A DNA stretch of 26,033 bases from an uncultured Muribaculaceae bacterium (GTDB lineage: Bacteria > Bacteroidota > Bacteroidia > Bacteroidales > Muribaculaceae): assembly GCA_910589095.1 (NCBI GenBank), contig CAJUSN010000016.1:1-26033 (forward strand), in the 5' to 3' direction. The position numbers and the translations under genes are program-made. The notes beneath the pieces were generated by a model. That model saw only the letters and a list, made by a program, of their open reading frames with translations, was not told where the DNA came from and did no database searches. This document shows positions 1-8,164 of the stretch, piece after piece (positions within the stretch are counted from its first letter, which is position 1; each line of letters begins with the position of its first letter).

Positions 1-54
1 AGCGCGACACTGGCAGTGTCGAGGTGAGCGGTTCGAGTCCGCTATACTCCACCA
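1..54 (+). tRNA. 3' part of a class II tRNA (probably Leu)
   Basis: The window starts inside this tRNA, so the anticodon is missing. A long variable arm is visible (GACAC at 6-10 paired with GTGTC at 16-20). It is followed by a T arm (AGCGG, loop TTCGAGT, CCGCT at 27-43), the 3' acceptor strand ATACTCC (44-50), discriminator A51 and an encoded CCA (52-54). A long variable arm restricts it to Leu, Ser or Tyr. The A discriminator argues against Ser and favours Leu, but the identity cannot be read from what is present. Confidence 0.85.
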
Positions 55-56
55 GC

Positions 57-92
57 AAAACGAGTCCGGAAGAAATTCCGAACTCGTTTTTT
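57..92 (+). terminator. Intrinsic terminator of the tRNA
   Basis: An 11-bp stem (CGAGTCCGGAA with TTCCGAACTCG, one G-T pair) closes a three-base loop. It is flanked by AAAA on the 5' side and a run of Ts on the 3' side, directly after the tRNA CCA end. This is a typical rho-independent terminator. Confidence 0.85.
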
Positions 93-165
93 GTTATCAT
101 CCTGTTCAGGCTGTTTTGGAAGTTAGGGAAACTATCTTTACATTTGTGAAATATTATCTTGGAAA

Positions 166-341
166 CTGTTTAAATTTATTCTAAAAAAAAGATTTTAATA
201 CTTCTTTTCAGTAATTTTGAGCGTCTTTCCGGTTGTTTCAGCCAAGTTTCATCAGTCACGATGCCCGCATCGCTCCTTTTTCAACTTGCTGAAACACCTC
301 GAAAATCCTTCTCAAAATTCTCTGAAAATAAATTTAAACAG
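166..341 (+). repeat. Nested palindromic element, copy 1
   Basis: Four nested inverted repeats share one centre. The outermost is a perfect 15-bp pair (CTGTTTAAATTTATT at 166-180, complement at 327-341). Inside it are AATTTTGAG (213-221) with CTCAAAATT (311-319), then GTTTCAG plus CAAGT (235-241, 243-247) with ACTTG plus CTGAAAC (284-295) around a bulged C, and an apical CGATG-CCCG-CATCG hairpin (259-272). A second copy lies at 23566-23748, with the same architecture and different stem bases. This copy ends 24 nt before the alkaline phosphatase start, so it would lie in the mRNA leader if transcription starts upstream. Its TAATTTTG at 212-219 also matches the Bacteroidetes -7 consensus. I do not recognise a named family; a MITE-like repeat or a structured RNA are both possible. 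Confidence 0.75.
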
Positions 342-365
342 CTTCTTAGAACCCATCTACACACC

Positions 366-1739
366 ATGAATCTGCCCAAACTGCTTCTTTCTTCAGCCCT
401 GTGTCTGAGCCTGACCTGCTATGCCGATGCCCCGAAATATGTGTTTCTCTTCATTGGCGACGGCATGGGGTTGGGCCATGTAGCGGCCACCCAAGCTTAT
501 CTCACCGATGTGAAGGGAGTGAGCGACGGTCTTGTAATGCTGCGTTTTCCGGTTACATCCGTATGCTCCACCCACTCGGCCAATTCGCGCGTCACTGACT
601 CAGCTGCCGCCGGGACGGCTATTGCCACAGGGGTCAAAACCAACAACTCCATGGTAGGCGTAGGCCCTGACAGCCTCCCAGTCTATTCCTTTGCCAAGGA
701 ACTCAAGGAGCAAGGCTACGGTATTGGTATTGTTACCACCTGCGCTCCTGACGACGCCACTCCCGCCGCCTTCTATGCCCACGCCCCAAAGCGCAGCCAA
801 TTCTATGAGATAGGGAAAGACATGGCCGGCTCGGGCTATGATTTTTTTGCAGGCGCCGACCTTCGAGGCACCACATCTACCGCAGGCACACCCACCGACC
901 TACTTCAAATCATGACCGACAACGGATATGATGTGGTGCATGGCGCGGATGCAGCAAAAAAATCCCGTTCGAGCAAGGTGGTGATGCTCAACACCAATCA
1001 CCCTGATCGTAATAACATAGGCTACGCCATTGACTCCATTCCCGGCACCCTTTCACTCCCCGAAATAACCTCAACTGCCATAGCGCATCTGATGAAACAC
1101 ACGCCCGACCGATTTTTCCTAATGATAGAGAACGGCAACGTGGACCATTCGGCACATTGCAACGACGGGGGCGCCGTGATCAAGGATGTCATCAATCTTG
1201 ACCAATCCGTAGCGGTGGCCTACGAATTCTACAAGCAGTTTCCCGATGAGACTCTCATTATTGTTACCGCCGACCACGACACCGCAGGAATGGCCAACGG
1301 CGACCTTGGCACCGCCTATTTCACTGACTTACGATACATAGACAATCAGCGGATTCACAAAGAAACCTTTGCAGACTGGTGTACATCGCTCAAGGGCACA
1401 TCAATCACGTGGAATGAGATGAAACGTGAACTGACCGAAAAACTCGGATTCTGGTCACACGTACCGCTTACAGAAAAGGAGGAACAAAACCTGAAAGAAA
1501 CTTTCGACAGGGTGTTTATTGAAGCGAATGATGAAGTGAAACGCACCTGGTATCACGACTTCAACCTCTTCACTGAAGAGGTGTTCAACGTGATGAACGC
1601 TCGCACCGGACTTTACTGGACCAGCAACACCCACTGTGGCAATTATGTGCCCATCTACGCCATTGGTGTCGGTGCCACTAATTTTGCACCTATGAGCGAC
1701 AATACCGAGATAGCAAAAAAAATCATGTCGGCCAAATGA
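366..1739 (+). CDS. Secreted alkaline phosphatase (PhoA family)
   Basis: The 457-residue protein hydrolyses phosphate monoesters in the periplasm or at the surface. Met at 366 is chosen because it begins a clear signal peptide (about residues 1-22, ending CYADA). An upstream in-frame ATG at 261 lies inside the palindromic repeat and would add non-secretory sequence. Family residues are all present: metal ligand D32 in IGDGMG, nucleophile S79 in VTDSAAAGTA, E255/D260/H264 in MIENGNVDHSAH, D303-H304 in TADHDTAG, and H423 near the C terminus. A stretch of about 100 residues between the D303-H304 motif and H423 carries no recognised motif. The gene stands alone between the repeat element and manC. 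Which ester it prefers cannot be told from sequence. Confidence 0.93.
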   Translation: MNLPKLLLSSALCLSLTCYADAPKYVFLFIGDGMGLGHVAATQAYLTDVKGVSDGLVMLRFPVTSVCSTHSANSRVTDSAAAGTAIATGVKTNNSMVGVGPDSLPVYSFAKELKEQGYGIGIVTTCAPDDATPAAFYAHAPKRSQFYEIGKDMAGSGYDFFAGADLRGTTSTAGTPTDLLQIMTDNGYDVVHGADAAKKSRSSKVVMLNTNHPDRNNIGYAIDSIPGTLSLPEITSTAIAHLMKHTPDRFFLMIENGNVDHSAHCNDGGAVIKDVINLDQSVAVAYEFYKQFPDETLIIVTADHDTAGMANGDLGTAYFTDLRYIDNQRIHKETFADWCTSLKGTSITWNEMKRELTEKLGFWSHVPLTEKEEQNLKETFDRVFIEANDEVKRTWYHDFNLFTEEVFNVMNARTGLYWTSNTHCGNYVPIYAIGVGATNFAPMSDNTEIAKKIMSAK

Positions 1740-1827
1740 AGGTTCATAGAATAGCCCGTTACGCAACGTTATGTTAAGTCCATTTAATCCATTTTGAGTC
1801 AAATAATGCAAAAGTAACCGTCGGGAC

Positions 1828-1858
1828 TTGCATGTGTTAAAGGATTGTGTTATCTTAG
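1828..1858 (+). promoter_or_regulatory. Possible promoter of the GDP-mannose gene
   Basis: CTTG (ending 1830) is followed after 20 nt by TATCTTAG (1851-1858). This is close to the Bacteroidetes TTTG / TAnnTTTG pattern but imperfect in both boxes. It would give a leader of about 20 nt before the start at 1883. Confidence 0.4.
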
Positions 1859-1882
1859 CCATCCAAACAGTTTCATTGACCC

Positions 1883-3016
1883 ATGACATCATCTCAACAA
1901 GATATATATCAGCCCTCTGACAAAGGAGGCTATTCACCTGATCCCCACCGCTATTGCGTAATAATGTGCGGCGGGATAGGAAGCCGTTTCTGGCCGTACA
2001 GCCGCACAGATATGCCCAAGCAGTTTCTTGACTTCTTCGGTACCGGACGGTCGCTCCTGCAAATGAGCTATGACCGCATTCTCCCGCTTGTGAATCCGGA
2101 AAACATCTTGGTGGTTACAAATCGCCGTTATGTTGACCTGGTGTGCGAGCAACTCCCTGAGATACCCCGTGAACGCATACTGCTTGAGCCTGACCGCCGC
2201 AACACTGCCCCTTGCATTGCGTGGGCTGCCTATCACATAGCAGCCATAGATCCGGAAGCATCGATGATTGTGACCCCGAGCGACCATCTGATCACTCGCG
2301 AACATATTTTCGAAGCTTGTGTGGCACGCGGATTCGACTTCGTTGAACATCACGATGCGCTGCTAACTCTTGGCATTACCCCAACCCGCCCCGAAACCGG
2401 CTACGGTTACATTCAGATAGGACGTGAGCTGGAGCCTGGACTTCTCAAGGTGAAAACTTTCACTGAAAAGCCTAACAAAGAGCTGGCCCAGGTGTTTCTC
2501 GACACAGGAGAATTCTTCTGGAATGCAGGTATTTTCCTATGGACCGTCAACTCCATCAAGCAGGCACTCCACCGCCATGCGCCGGATCTGGCTTGCGTGT
2601 TTGACCGAGGTGAAGCTTATTTCGGCACGCCAAAAGAGGAGGAGTTCATCGAGGAGAATTTTGCCGGTTGCCCCTCCATAAGCATTGACTTTGCCGTGAT
2701 GGAGAAAGCCGACAACGTCTATGTGGAGTGCGTCAACTTCGGGTGGAGCGACCTCGGTACATGGGGCTCACTCTACGACAACTCCCGCAAGGATGAAGAT
2801 GATAACGTGACACTTGCCGCAAACGTGATGACCTACGAATCAACCGGCAACATAATAATGGGGCCCGAGGGCAAACTTGTAGTTACAGCCGGCATACACG
2901 ATTACATTGTGGCCGATGCCGGCGATGTGCTTCTCATCTGCCCCAAGAGCGACGAACAGCACATAAAAGTGATGCTCACCGACGTGCAGCTTCGCCACGA
3001 CGACAAATACTTATAG
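1883..3016 (+). CDS. manC: Mannose-1-phosphate guanylyltransferase
   Basis: The enzyme makes GDP-mannose from mannose 1-phosphate and GTP in the cytoplasm, feeding glycan and capsule synthesis. The 377-residue protein has the nucleotidyltransferase signature GGIGSRFWPYSR (residues 30-41) with PKQF (45-48). It also has the substrate-site FTEKP motif near residue 195 and FFWNAGIFLW shortly after. It consists of the transferase domain and beta-helix tail only, without the C-terminal cupin isomerase domain of bifunctional ManC/AlgA proteins. Only 51 nt separate it from the SPFH gene and no promoter is obvious there, so read-through into the cluster is possible. Confidence 0.93.
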   Translation: MTSSQQDIYQPSDKGGYSPDPHRYCVIMCGGIGSRFWPYSRTDMPKQFLDFFGTGRSLLQMSYDRILPLVNPENILVVTNRRYVDLVCEQLPEIPRERILLEPDRRNTAPCIAWAAYHIAAIDPEASMIVTPSDHLITREHIFEACVARGFDFVEHHDALLTLGITPTRPETGYGYIQIGRELEPGLLKVKTFTEKPNKELAQVFLDTGEFFWNAGIFLWTVNSIKQALHRHAPDLACVFDRGEAYFGTPKEEEFIEENFAGCPSISIDFAVMEKADNVYVECVNFGWSDLGTWGSLYDNSRKDEDDNVTLAANVMTYESTGNIIMGPEGKLVVTAGIHDYIVADAGDVLLICPKSDEQHIKVMLTDVQLRHDDKYL

Positions 3017-3067
3017 CAGCCCGACCAAAAAAAATCTAAAACCAATCATACCACCAAATCCTCTCTT

Positions 3068-4468
3068 ATGGCAATCATTGATCTCGTGAGATGGCAGCCC
3101 CAAGGCGGACCTACCATCTATGCTTACCGATACCCTGAAACCAATCTGTCAACCTACACTCAGCTGTTAGTGTCCGAGTCGCAGGAGGCTCTCCTCTTCT
3201 CAAAAGGCCAACTAATGGGTAAATTCGGCCCGGGAAAGCACACTCTCAACACCGAAAACCTGCCGATACTCCGCTCTATCTACGGCCTCCCATTCGGTGG
3301 AAAGAATCCCTTCACTGCCGAGATATGGTTTGTCAACAAGGTGCAGGTGTTCAACATAGACTGGTCCATCACCCGACTGCCCATCCATGACCCCGATTAC
3401 AATACACAGATTCCACTTTACGCCTCCGGGCAGTATGGATTGAAGATAGTTGACTCGGAGAAATTTCTGATTAACTTCGTGGGCACACGCCACATGTTCA
3501 CACAGGCCGACATGACCGAACAATCTCGTGGTGAATTCACCTCCAAGGCCAAGTCCACCATTGTGCAGTTTATGATGCAGAACCGCGTGGGCTACAAGCA
3601 GATTGCAGCTTTCCTGGATCAGATGTCGACATATCTGCGTGACCAGATGGCTCCATTCTGGAGTGAACTCGGGCTGGAACTCACCAAATTCTACATCAAC
3701 GAGATAGATATCGATGACTCCGCCCCCGACGGGAAACGGATTCGCGATGCCATAGCTCAGCAGAGCACCATGCACATCACCGGCCACAGCTGGCAGCAGG
3801 AGCAGATGTTTGAAACCGCCAACAATGCCATAGGTGGCCTCACAGGCGCCATGTCGGGTGGCGGCAATGGCACCGGAAGCCTCTTGGGTGGCATCATGGC
3901 CATAAACATGATGAACGGAATGATGGGCCAAGGCAACCGTCAAGGACAAGGTCAGGGCGGCGGTGGTCTGGCATCGGACATGATGGCCCCGCAATATAAC
4001 CAACCTACCTTCGGACCGCAGAACGGAATGGGATCCGGAGCTCAGCAGCCTGCCGGCGGACAGATGCAGGGACAGTTCGGCGCCCAACAGCAATTCGGCG
4101 CCAATATCCAAGGACAGCCACAGGGCGTGCGTCAGGTGTATTGTTCCAACTGCGGCAAACGGTATCCTTCCACTTCAAGTTTCTGCCCCAACTGCGGCAA
4201 CCGCTACAATCCATGCCCCCAGTGCGGTACCGACAACAATCCACACGCCCAGCGATGCGTGAGCTGCGGCAATCGTCTTGCCGGACCAGCTGCACAGGGC
4301 GGAGTGGGTTCCACTTGCCCCTCGTGCAATGCCCCGTTGCAACCCGGAAGCGTATTCTGCGGCAATTGCGGTCAGCGTGTGATGGGTTCCGACACCTGTA
4401 CCCGCTGCGGCTCGCCATTCCCTCCTAACGTAAAGTTCTGCCCCCGCTGCGGAAACAAACGCGGGTGA
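3068..4468 (+). CDS. SPFH-domain protein with four C-terminal zinc ribbons
   Basis: The 466-residue protein has three parts. The N-terminal part (about 1-245) matches the SPFH/band-7-like family often annotated 'virion core protein-like', to which Bacillus YdjI belongs. A Gly/Gln/Met-rich low-complexity linker (about 255-355) follows. The tail (359-466) holds eight CxxC knuckles (CSNC, CPNC, CPQC, CVSC, CPSC, CGNC, CTRC, CPRC), enough for four zinc ribbons. There is no signal peptide or transmembrane helix, so it should be cytoplasmic and membrane-recruited. In YdjI-type systems such proteins work with small membrane proteins and membrane-stress proteins. Here it heads a six-gene cluster, which suggests it organises that complex; this role is inference. 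Confidence 0.85.
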   Translation: MAIIDLVRWQPQGGPTIYAYRYPETNLSTYTQLLVSESQEALLFSKGQLMGKFGPGKHTLNTENLPILRSIYGLPFGGKNPFTAEIWFVNKVQVFNIDWSITRLPIHDPDYNTQIPLYASGQYGLKIVDSEKFLINFVGTRHMFTQADMTEQSRGEFTSKAKSTIVQFMMQNRVGYKQIAAFLDQMSTYLRDQMAPFWSELGLELTKFYINEIDIDDSAPDGKRIRDAIAQQSTMHITGHSWQQEQMFETANNAIGGLTGAMSGGGNGTGSLLGGIMAINMMNGMMGQGNRQGQGQGGGGLASDMMAPQYNQPTFGPQNGMGSGAQQPAGGQMQGQFGAQQQFGANIQGQPQGVRQVYCSNCGKRYPSTSSFCPNCGNRYNPCPQCGTDNNPHAQRCVSCGNRLAGPAAQGGVGSTCPSCNAPLQPGSVFCGNCGQRVMGSDTCTRCGSPFPPNVKFCPRCGNKRG

Positions 4469-4532
4469 CGATTGCTCTATCCGGCAATCGGATGCCGAGG
4501 CTCATGACGTTACGGATCGTTTACTATCCGTA
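4469..4532 (+). promoter_or_regulatory. Two hairpins between the first two cluster genes
   Basis: Within the 115-nt gap after the SPFH gene are two perfect 7-bp hairpins: CGATTGC/GCAATCG (4469-4475 with 4484-4490) and TACGGAT/ATCCGTA (4511-4517 with 4526-4532). Neither is followed by a T run, so they do not look like standard terminators. They could process or stabilise the mRNA, or partly attenuate transcription. Confidence 0.45.
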
Positions 4533-4583
4533 CATGTGCATCCAAACCCAATTCTCCCCCCATTATACTAACTTTTATTTACC

Positions 4584-5291
4584 ATGAAACAGCTCAGTTT
4601 GCTTAACTGGATAGTTGGCGCCGTGGGCGAGGCTATCATCATTTTGTGTTTCTTTATGTTTTTCGCCAACCTGCCGGATGAGATATTCTGGCTGGATTTA
4701 GTGGTGACCTCCGTGGCCTATGCGCTGGTGTATTTCCGAGCCGTAAGACCAATGGTGAATCTTGACGACCGCGCTCAGCGCGAAGTGCCCATCATTGGGC
4801 TCAGTTTTGCAGCCACAGGATTTTACGCAGGTGCGGCCATATTGGCCATGATTGTGATGCAACTGGCCGAAGTGGAGTTCAAGTATCAGATACTCATACA
4901 AATCCTGCTTGCTTTCTTCCTGCTCCTTTCGTTCATGGTCGGAGCGCGTGTCAGCACCAAGACCGTCGAGGTGTTCAACCATGAGCAGAAATTGCAAGTG
5001 GAGCTTGACAGGTTGCGTCGCGAAGTGAGACATCTTGACCGTACCATAGCCATGACTCCCGGCATACCCGGCTTGGTTAAGGGGCGCGTGGGCGAGTTCT
5101 CTTCACAGCTCCGCTACATGTCGCCTTCCAATTCAATTGAAGCCGGTGACCTTGATCGCGAAATGATTGAAAAAGTCAAGCGCATCAACTCACTGTGTTC
5201 CGACTACGAGGCCAACGCCGAAGCCATTGACCGTGCCCTCAGCGAGATAATGCACATTGCGGCCGAGCGCAAGTCAATATACTCCAACTAA
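4584..5291 (+). CDS. Four-helix membrane protein with cytoplasmic coiled-coil tail
   Basis: I do not recognise a named family. The 235-residue protein has four hydrophobic segments (about residues 6-28, 35-51, 70-93 and 102-121). These are followed by a charged, Leu-rich tail (about 125-235) predicted to form coiled coil (for example VELDRLRREVRHLDR). The even number of helices and positive charges after helix 4 suggest both ends are cytoplasmic. It sits second in the cluster, 115 nt after the SPFH gene and 29 nt before the coiled-coil gene. It is a plausible membrane anchor for the other, mostly soluble, products. Confidence 0.8.
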   Translation: MKQLSLLNWIVGAVGEAIIILCFFMFFANLPDEIFWLDLVVTSVAYALVYFRAVRPMVNLDDRAQREVPIIGLSFAATGFYAGAAILAMIVMQLAEVEFKYQILIQILLAFFLLLSFMVGARVSTKTVEVFNHEQKLQVELDRLRREVRHLDRTIAMTPGIPGLVKGRVGEFSSQLRYMSPSNSIEAGDLDREMIEKVKRINSLCSDYEANAEAIDRALSEIMHIAAERKSIYSN

Positions 5292-5320
5292 CCATCAATT
5301 CACTTACACACATATCTAAA

Positions 5321-7231
5321 ATGGAAGGAAAAATTTTCCCTAAATCATCCAACATCTATCAGGATCAGGCGCGCATCCTTTTCAATTATTACAAGATGGC
5401 CGCCGACAGAATAGTGTCGGAGGAAGAACGCATTGAAGAAAATATCGATGAACTTAATTCGCAAAAAGCTGAATTGGAGGAGAAACTGTCAAAAACCTGG
5501 TACTGGTATCTCACCATCATTCTCTTCTTCATGGCTTTCGTAAAAAAATCTGAATATCGCAAGAAAATTGCCGAAGTTGAAGCTGAGATTGCCGAATATG
5601 AAAAGGAATATAGCGAAATATTCCGTGGCTATTCCATAGACAAGCTCGGTGTGGCCTACGTTCCGGTGGCCGATCAGGTTAAATATGACGACAAGAGCTT
5701 CATGGTGGATTTCACTGGCGAGGTGCCTGACAGCGAAGTATCACTCCGCCTGCCGCGCCGCAACGATCTCCTGGTCGAGACCATAGGAAAAATAGAGAAA
5801 CTCTCCACTGAAGCTCCACTTGTGGAAACTTCAGAGGACACCGAAAAGCTTGAGACTGCCGACTATTCCACCTCCATACAGGAAGTGAACGAACATGATT
5901 ACCTTGGGGCTCTGGAACGCTCGCTCCGCACAGTGTCATTCTGCATGGAGGATGTTGACACGGTGTCGGTGTCGCTACCGCTGGTGGAACGAAACTCCGC
6001 GTATATGTCGTTCGTTGATGAATACACCACTGACAGTGTGCCGAAAGGTGCGCCGGTACTCAATGTGTTCAACTCCGAAAAATATGCCGAACGCATCAAC
6101 CGCTTCCGTGAACTGAACAAACTGAAGGATTCGCTCTCAAGTGAGACACGCCATTTCGAGGATGTGATCAAGGGCCTGATGACCACTATGGCCACATCGG
6201 TCCAAGCCATTTCCGCGCTGAAAGTAGCATCGGTCGACAAGGTCATTTTTGAATCCAACCGTCTCCTGTACCAGATCCTTAAGGCCCCTTACAATCATTA
6301 CTCGCCCATATTGGAATATGACGAAATCGAACGCATCCGAAACGAGAAGTTCGATTACTCGCAGGATGTGGAGGATTACGAGCCGTTCAATCTGCGACCC
6401 AGCTCGCGCATGAAGTTCAATCTGCTTTCCGGAATGTGGACCTCGGAAGATGGCAACGTAAGCTCCATGCCTTTCGGCGTGCATCAGATAATAGAGGAGA
6501 TCATGGCTCCGGTGGTGCAAAACCTCATGGCCGAGAACCGCATCGAGCGACTGCGCATCTATAACGGAATCAAGGATCAGAAAATCTCGTACCTCAACAA
6601 ATGGCACCAGGACACCGATGCTTTCTATCGCGCCAACCGCGCTGAAAGCTCAGATATAATCAATCTCATGCAGGAAAGCCTGAGGGAATATGTGGCCGCG
6701 TTCAACACCCTGGCATCACTGCAACGCACTGAAAATTCCATGTCGACAGGTGGCGAAAATCTTGATGAAACCGTGGTTGATACGGTCGACAATACCGAAG
6801 AGACTTTAGCGGCTTTTGAACTGCAGTCGCAAGAATTCCAGCGTGTGCAGCAGGAATTTGAAGAATACATGGAGCGTCTGAAGGAGGACATCGACTTGCG
6901 CGCTGAAGCTTTCGGACATGTGGAATACTACGATGCCAAGCTGCGCGACGGCCACTCCAACGAAGCTGCAGTGGCGGCCGGCGAAATCCATTCGCTCGAT
7001 GCCCGCCGCCAGCCGCTTGCGAGCGTGAACCCGCTGTTTGCAAAGGATTCAAACTTGCCTCCGGTGCCAAAAGTGGAAGATGTGGCCCACGAACACATGG
7101 CACTCAATCTCCCGGCCATTGCTCGCGACGCACTTGCCACACTCTGCGACCTGGAGCAAGCCGCCTCCGACGCCGCTCCTGCACAGGACGACACAACCAC
7201 AACCAATCCCAAACCCTCAGAACAGGAATAA
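5321..7231 (+). CDS. Large coiled-coil protein with one short hydrophobic segment
   Basis: I recognise no characterised family. The 636-residue protein opens with a heptad-rich coiled coil (about 28-57), a short hydrophobic stretch around WYWYLTIILFFMAFV (60-74), and a second coiled coil (about 77-105). This looks like a helical hairpin that dips into or crosses the membrane once. A middle region and a helical region with further coiled coil (about 490-530) follow. The C-terminal tail is rich in Pro, Asp, Thr and Gln and probably disordered. There is no signal peptide. The stop is only 3 nt before the next start, so the two genes are almost certainly co-translated. A structural or scaffold role is inferred from composition only. 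Confidence 0.78.
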   Translation: MEGKIFPKSSNIYQDQARILFNYYKMAADRIVSEEERIEENIDELNSQKAELEEKLSKTWYWYLTIILFFMAFVKKSEYRKKIAEVEAEIAEYEKEYSEIFRGYSIDKLGVAYVPVADQVKYDDKSFMVDFTGEVPDSEVSLRLPRRNDLLVETIGKIEKLSTEAPLVETSEDTEKLETADYSTSIQEVNEHDYLGALERSLRTVSFCMEDVDTVSVSLPLVERNSAYMSFVDEYTTDSVPKGAPVLNVFNSEKYAERINRFRELNKLKDSLSSETRHFEDVIKGLMTTMATSVQAISALKVASVDKVIFESNRLLYQILKAPYNHYSPILEYDEIERIRNEKFDYSQDVEDYEPFNLRPSSRMKFNLLSGMWTSEDGNVSSMPFGVHQIIEEIMAPVVQNLMAENRIERLRIYNGIKDQKISYLNKWHQDTDAFYRANRAESSDIINLMQESLREYVAAFNTLASLQRTENSMSTGGENLDETVVDTVDNTEETLAAFELQSQEFQRVQQEFEEYMERLKEDIDLRAEAFGHVEYYDAKLRDGHSNEAAVAAGEIHSLDARRQPLASVNPLFAKDSNLPPVPKVEDVAHEHMALNLPAIARDALATLCDLEQAASDAAPAQDDTTTTNPKPSEQE

Positions 7232-7234
7232 GCT

Positions 7235-8158
7235 ATGGCAGTAATAGATTGTGTGATCGACACCACCCCGATGGCCAACAGGCTTGACAAAGTGGCTCAT
7301 CACGTTGACGGAACCACCACAGCCGTCGTTGCGATGCAGACAGCAGTGGTGAAAGCCCAGGCTGATGCGGCCGATGACGTTTGCCGCAATGTGAACCGAG
7401 GGTTCTATGCCCTGATTCACTCCCAGATTTCGCAGAAAATAGCCAAATGGCAAAGCGAGGTAGACTCCTTGCTACTCCAGCTCAACCAACAGCGGAGGCA
7501 GCTCACTTCCATCCGCGGTCGTATGGAACGCGACTACGGGATGATTACCCAGCGATACAGCAAACTCTTCGGCACCCTCAATCGCGCCCTCCAGCGCCGT
7601 GTCTATGAACTTGACAAAGCCGCTTTCAAGTTTGCCGTCACAGAAATAGACACTCTGGAAAACCGCGGGAAGCAGCTTGCCGCCACTGTTCCTGTAGGGC
7701 AAACCGAGTCACTTTCAACCTCCCAGAAACTCATGGCCTCCAACATTAAATATCGCGGGGCAAAAGTCATTGACATAATGCGCGAGTTTCTCACCGATAT
7801 GAACAATCAGAAAGCCCTCACGGCGCGAGTGCTCCTCACACGGGGCATCTCAGAGCCTGACCGCGAGGTGTTCATGCCTGTAATAATATGGAACGGAGTG
7901 GCCGGTGAGCAGGAGGGGACGTTACAGCATGTGGCTATGCCCTCGGCAATGTTCACCGAGCACGCACGCCAGCAAGTGACAAGCGCCCTCACAGACCCTT
8001 CGCTCAATCTCAAGTGGCAACCCACAACGGGGCCTGACCCACGTGTGAAAGAAAGCTTCAACGCCCTGCTGTCCAAATTCGATGCCACGGACCGCATAAA
8101 GCGAACCATGAGCGAGCTTTTTGCCAAGTCGGCCTATGACTCACTTTCTAAATCGTAA
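7235..8158 (+). CDS. Helical cytoplasmic protein, paralogue A of a tandem pair
   Basis: This is a 307-residue soluble, mostly helical protein of unknown function. It starts 3 nt after the preceding stop. A central helical block (about residues 63-135, including ERDYGMITQRYSKLF, LNRALQRRVYELD and KAAFK) is clearly homologous to the next gene's product, which has ETDYGRITERYSKIF, LNKELELRVFELD and RAAFK. N-terminal sequences also align (CVIDTTPMANR here, VIVDTDDFDRS there). Both keep a 'MPVII/VPVCL' strand in the C-terminal third. There is no signal peptide, membrane helix or catalytic motif. Tandem duplication with divergence suggests two subunits of one assembly. Confidence 0.75.
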   Translation: MAVIDCVIDTTPMANRLDKVAHHVDGTTTAVVAMQTAVVKAQADAADDVCRNVNRGFYALIHSQISQKIAKWQSEVDSLLLQLNQQRRQLTSIRGRMERDYGMITQRYSKLFGTLNRALQRRVYELDKAAFKFAVTEIDTLENRGKQLAATVPVGQTESLSTSQKLMASNIKYRGAKVIDIMREFLTDMNNQKALTARVLLTRGISEPDREVFMPVIIWNGVAGEQEGTLQHVAMPSAMFTEHARQQVTSALTDPSLNLKWQPTTGPDPRVKESFNALLSKFDATDRIKRTMSELFAKSAYDSLSKS

Positions 8159-8164
8159 TATGGT

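Noticed and set aside
261..365. Longer alkaline phosphatase start at 261
   Set aside because: The extra 35 codons lie in the palindromic element and precede a good signal peptide beginning at 366.
3212..4111. A 299-codon minus-strand frame opposite the SPFH gene
   Set aside because: It is a shadow frame. The opposite strand encodes the conserved SPFH domain, and this product has no recognisable domain or start context.
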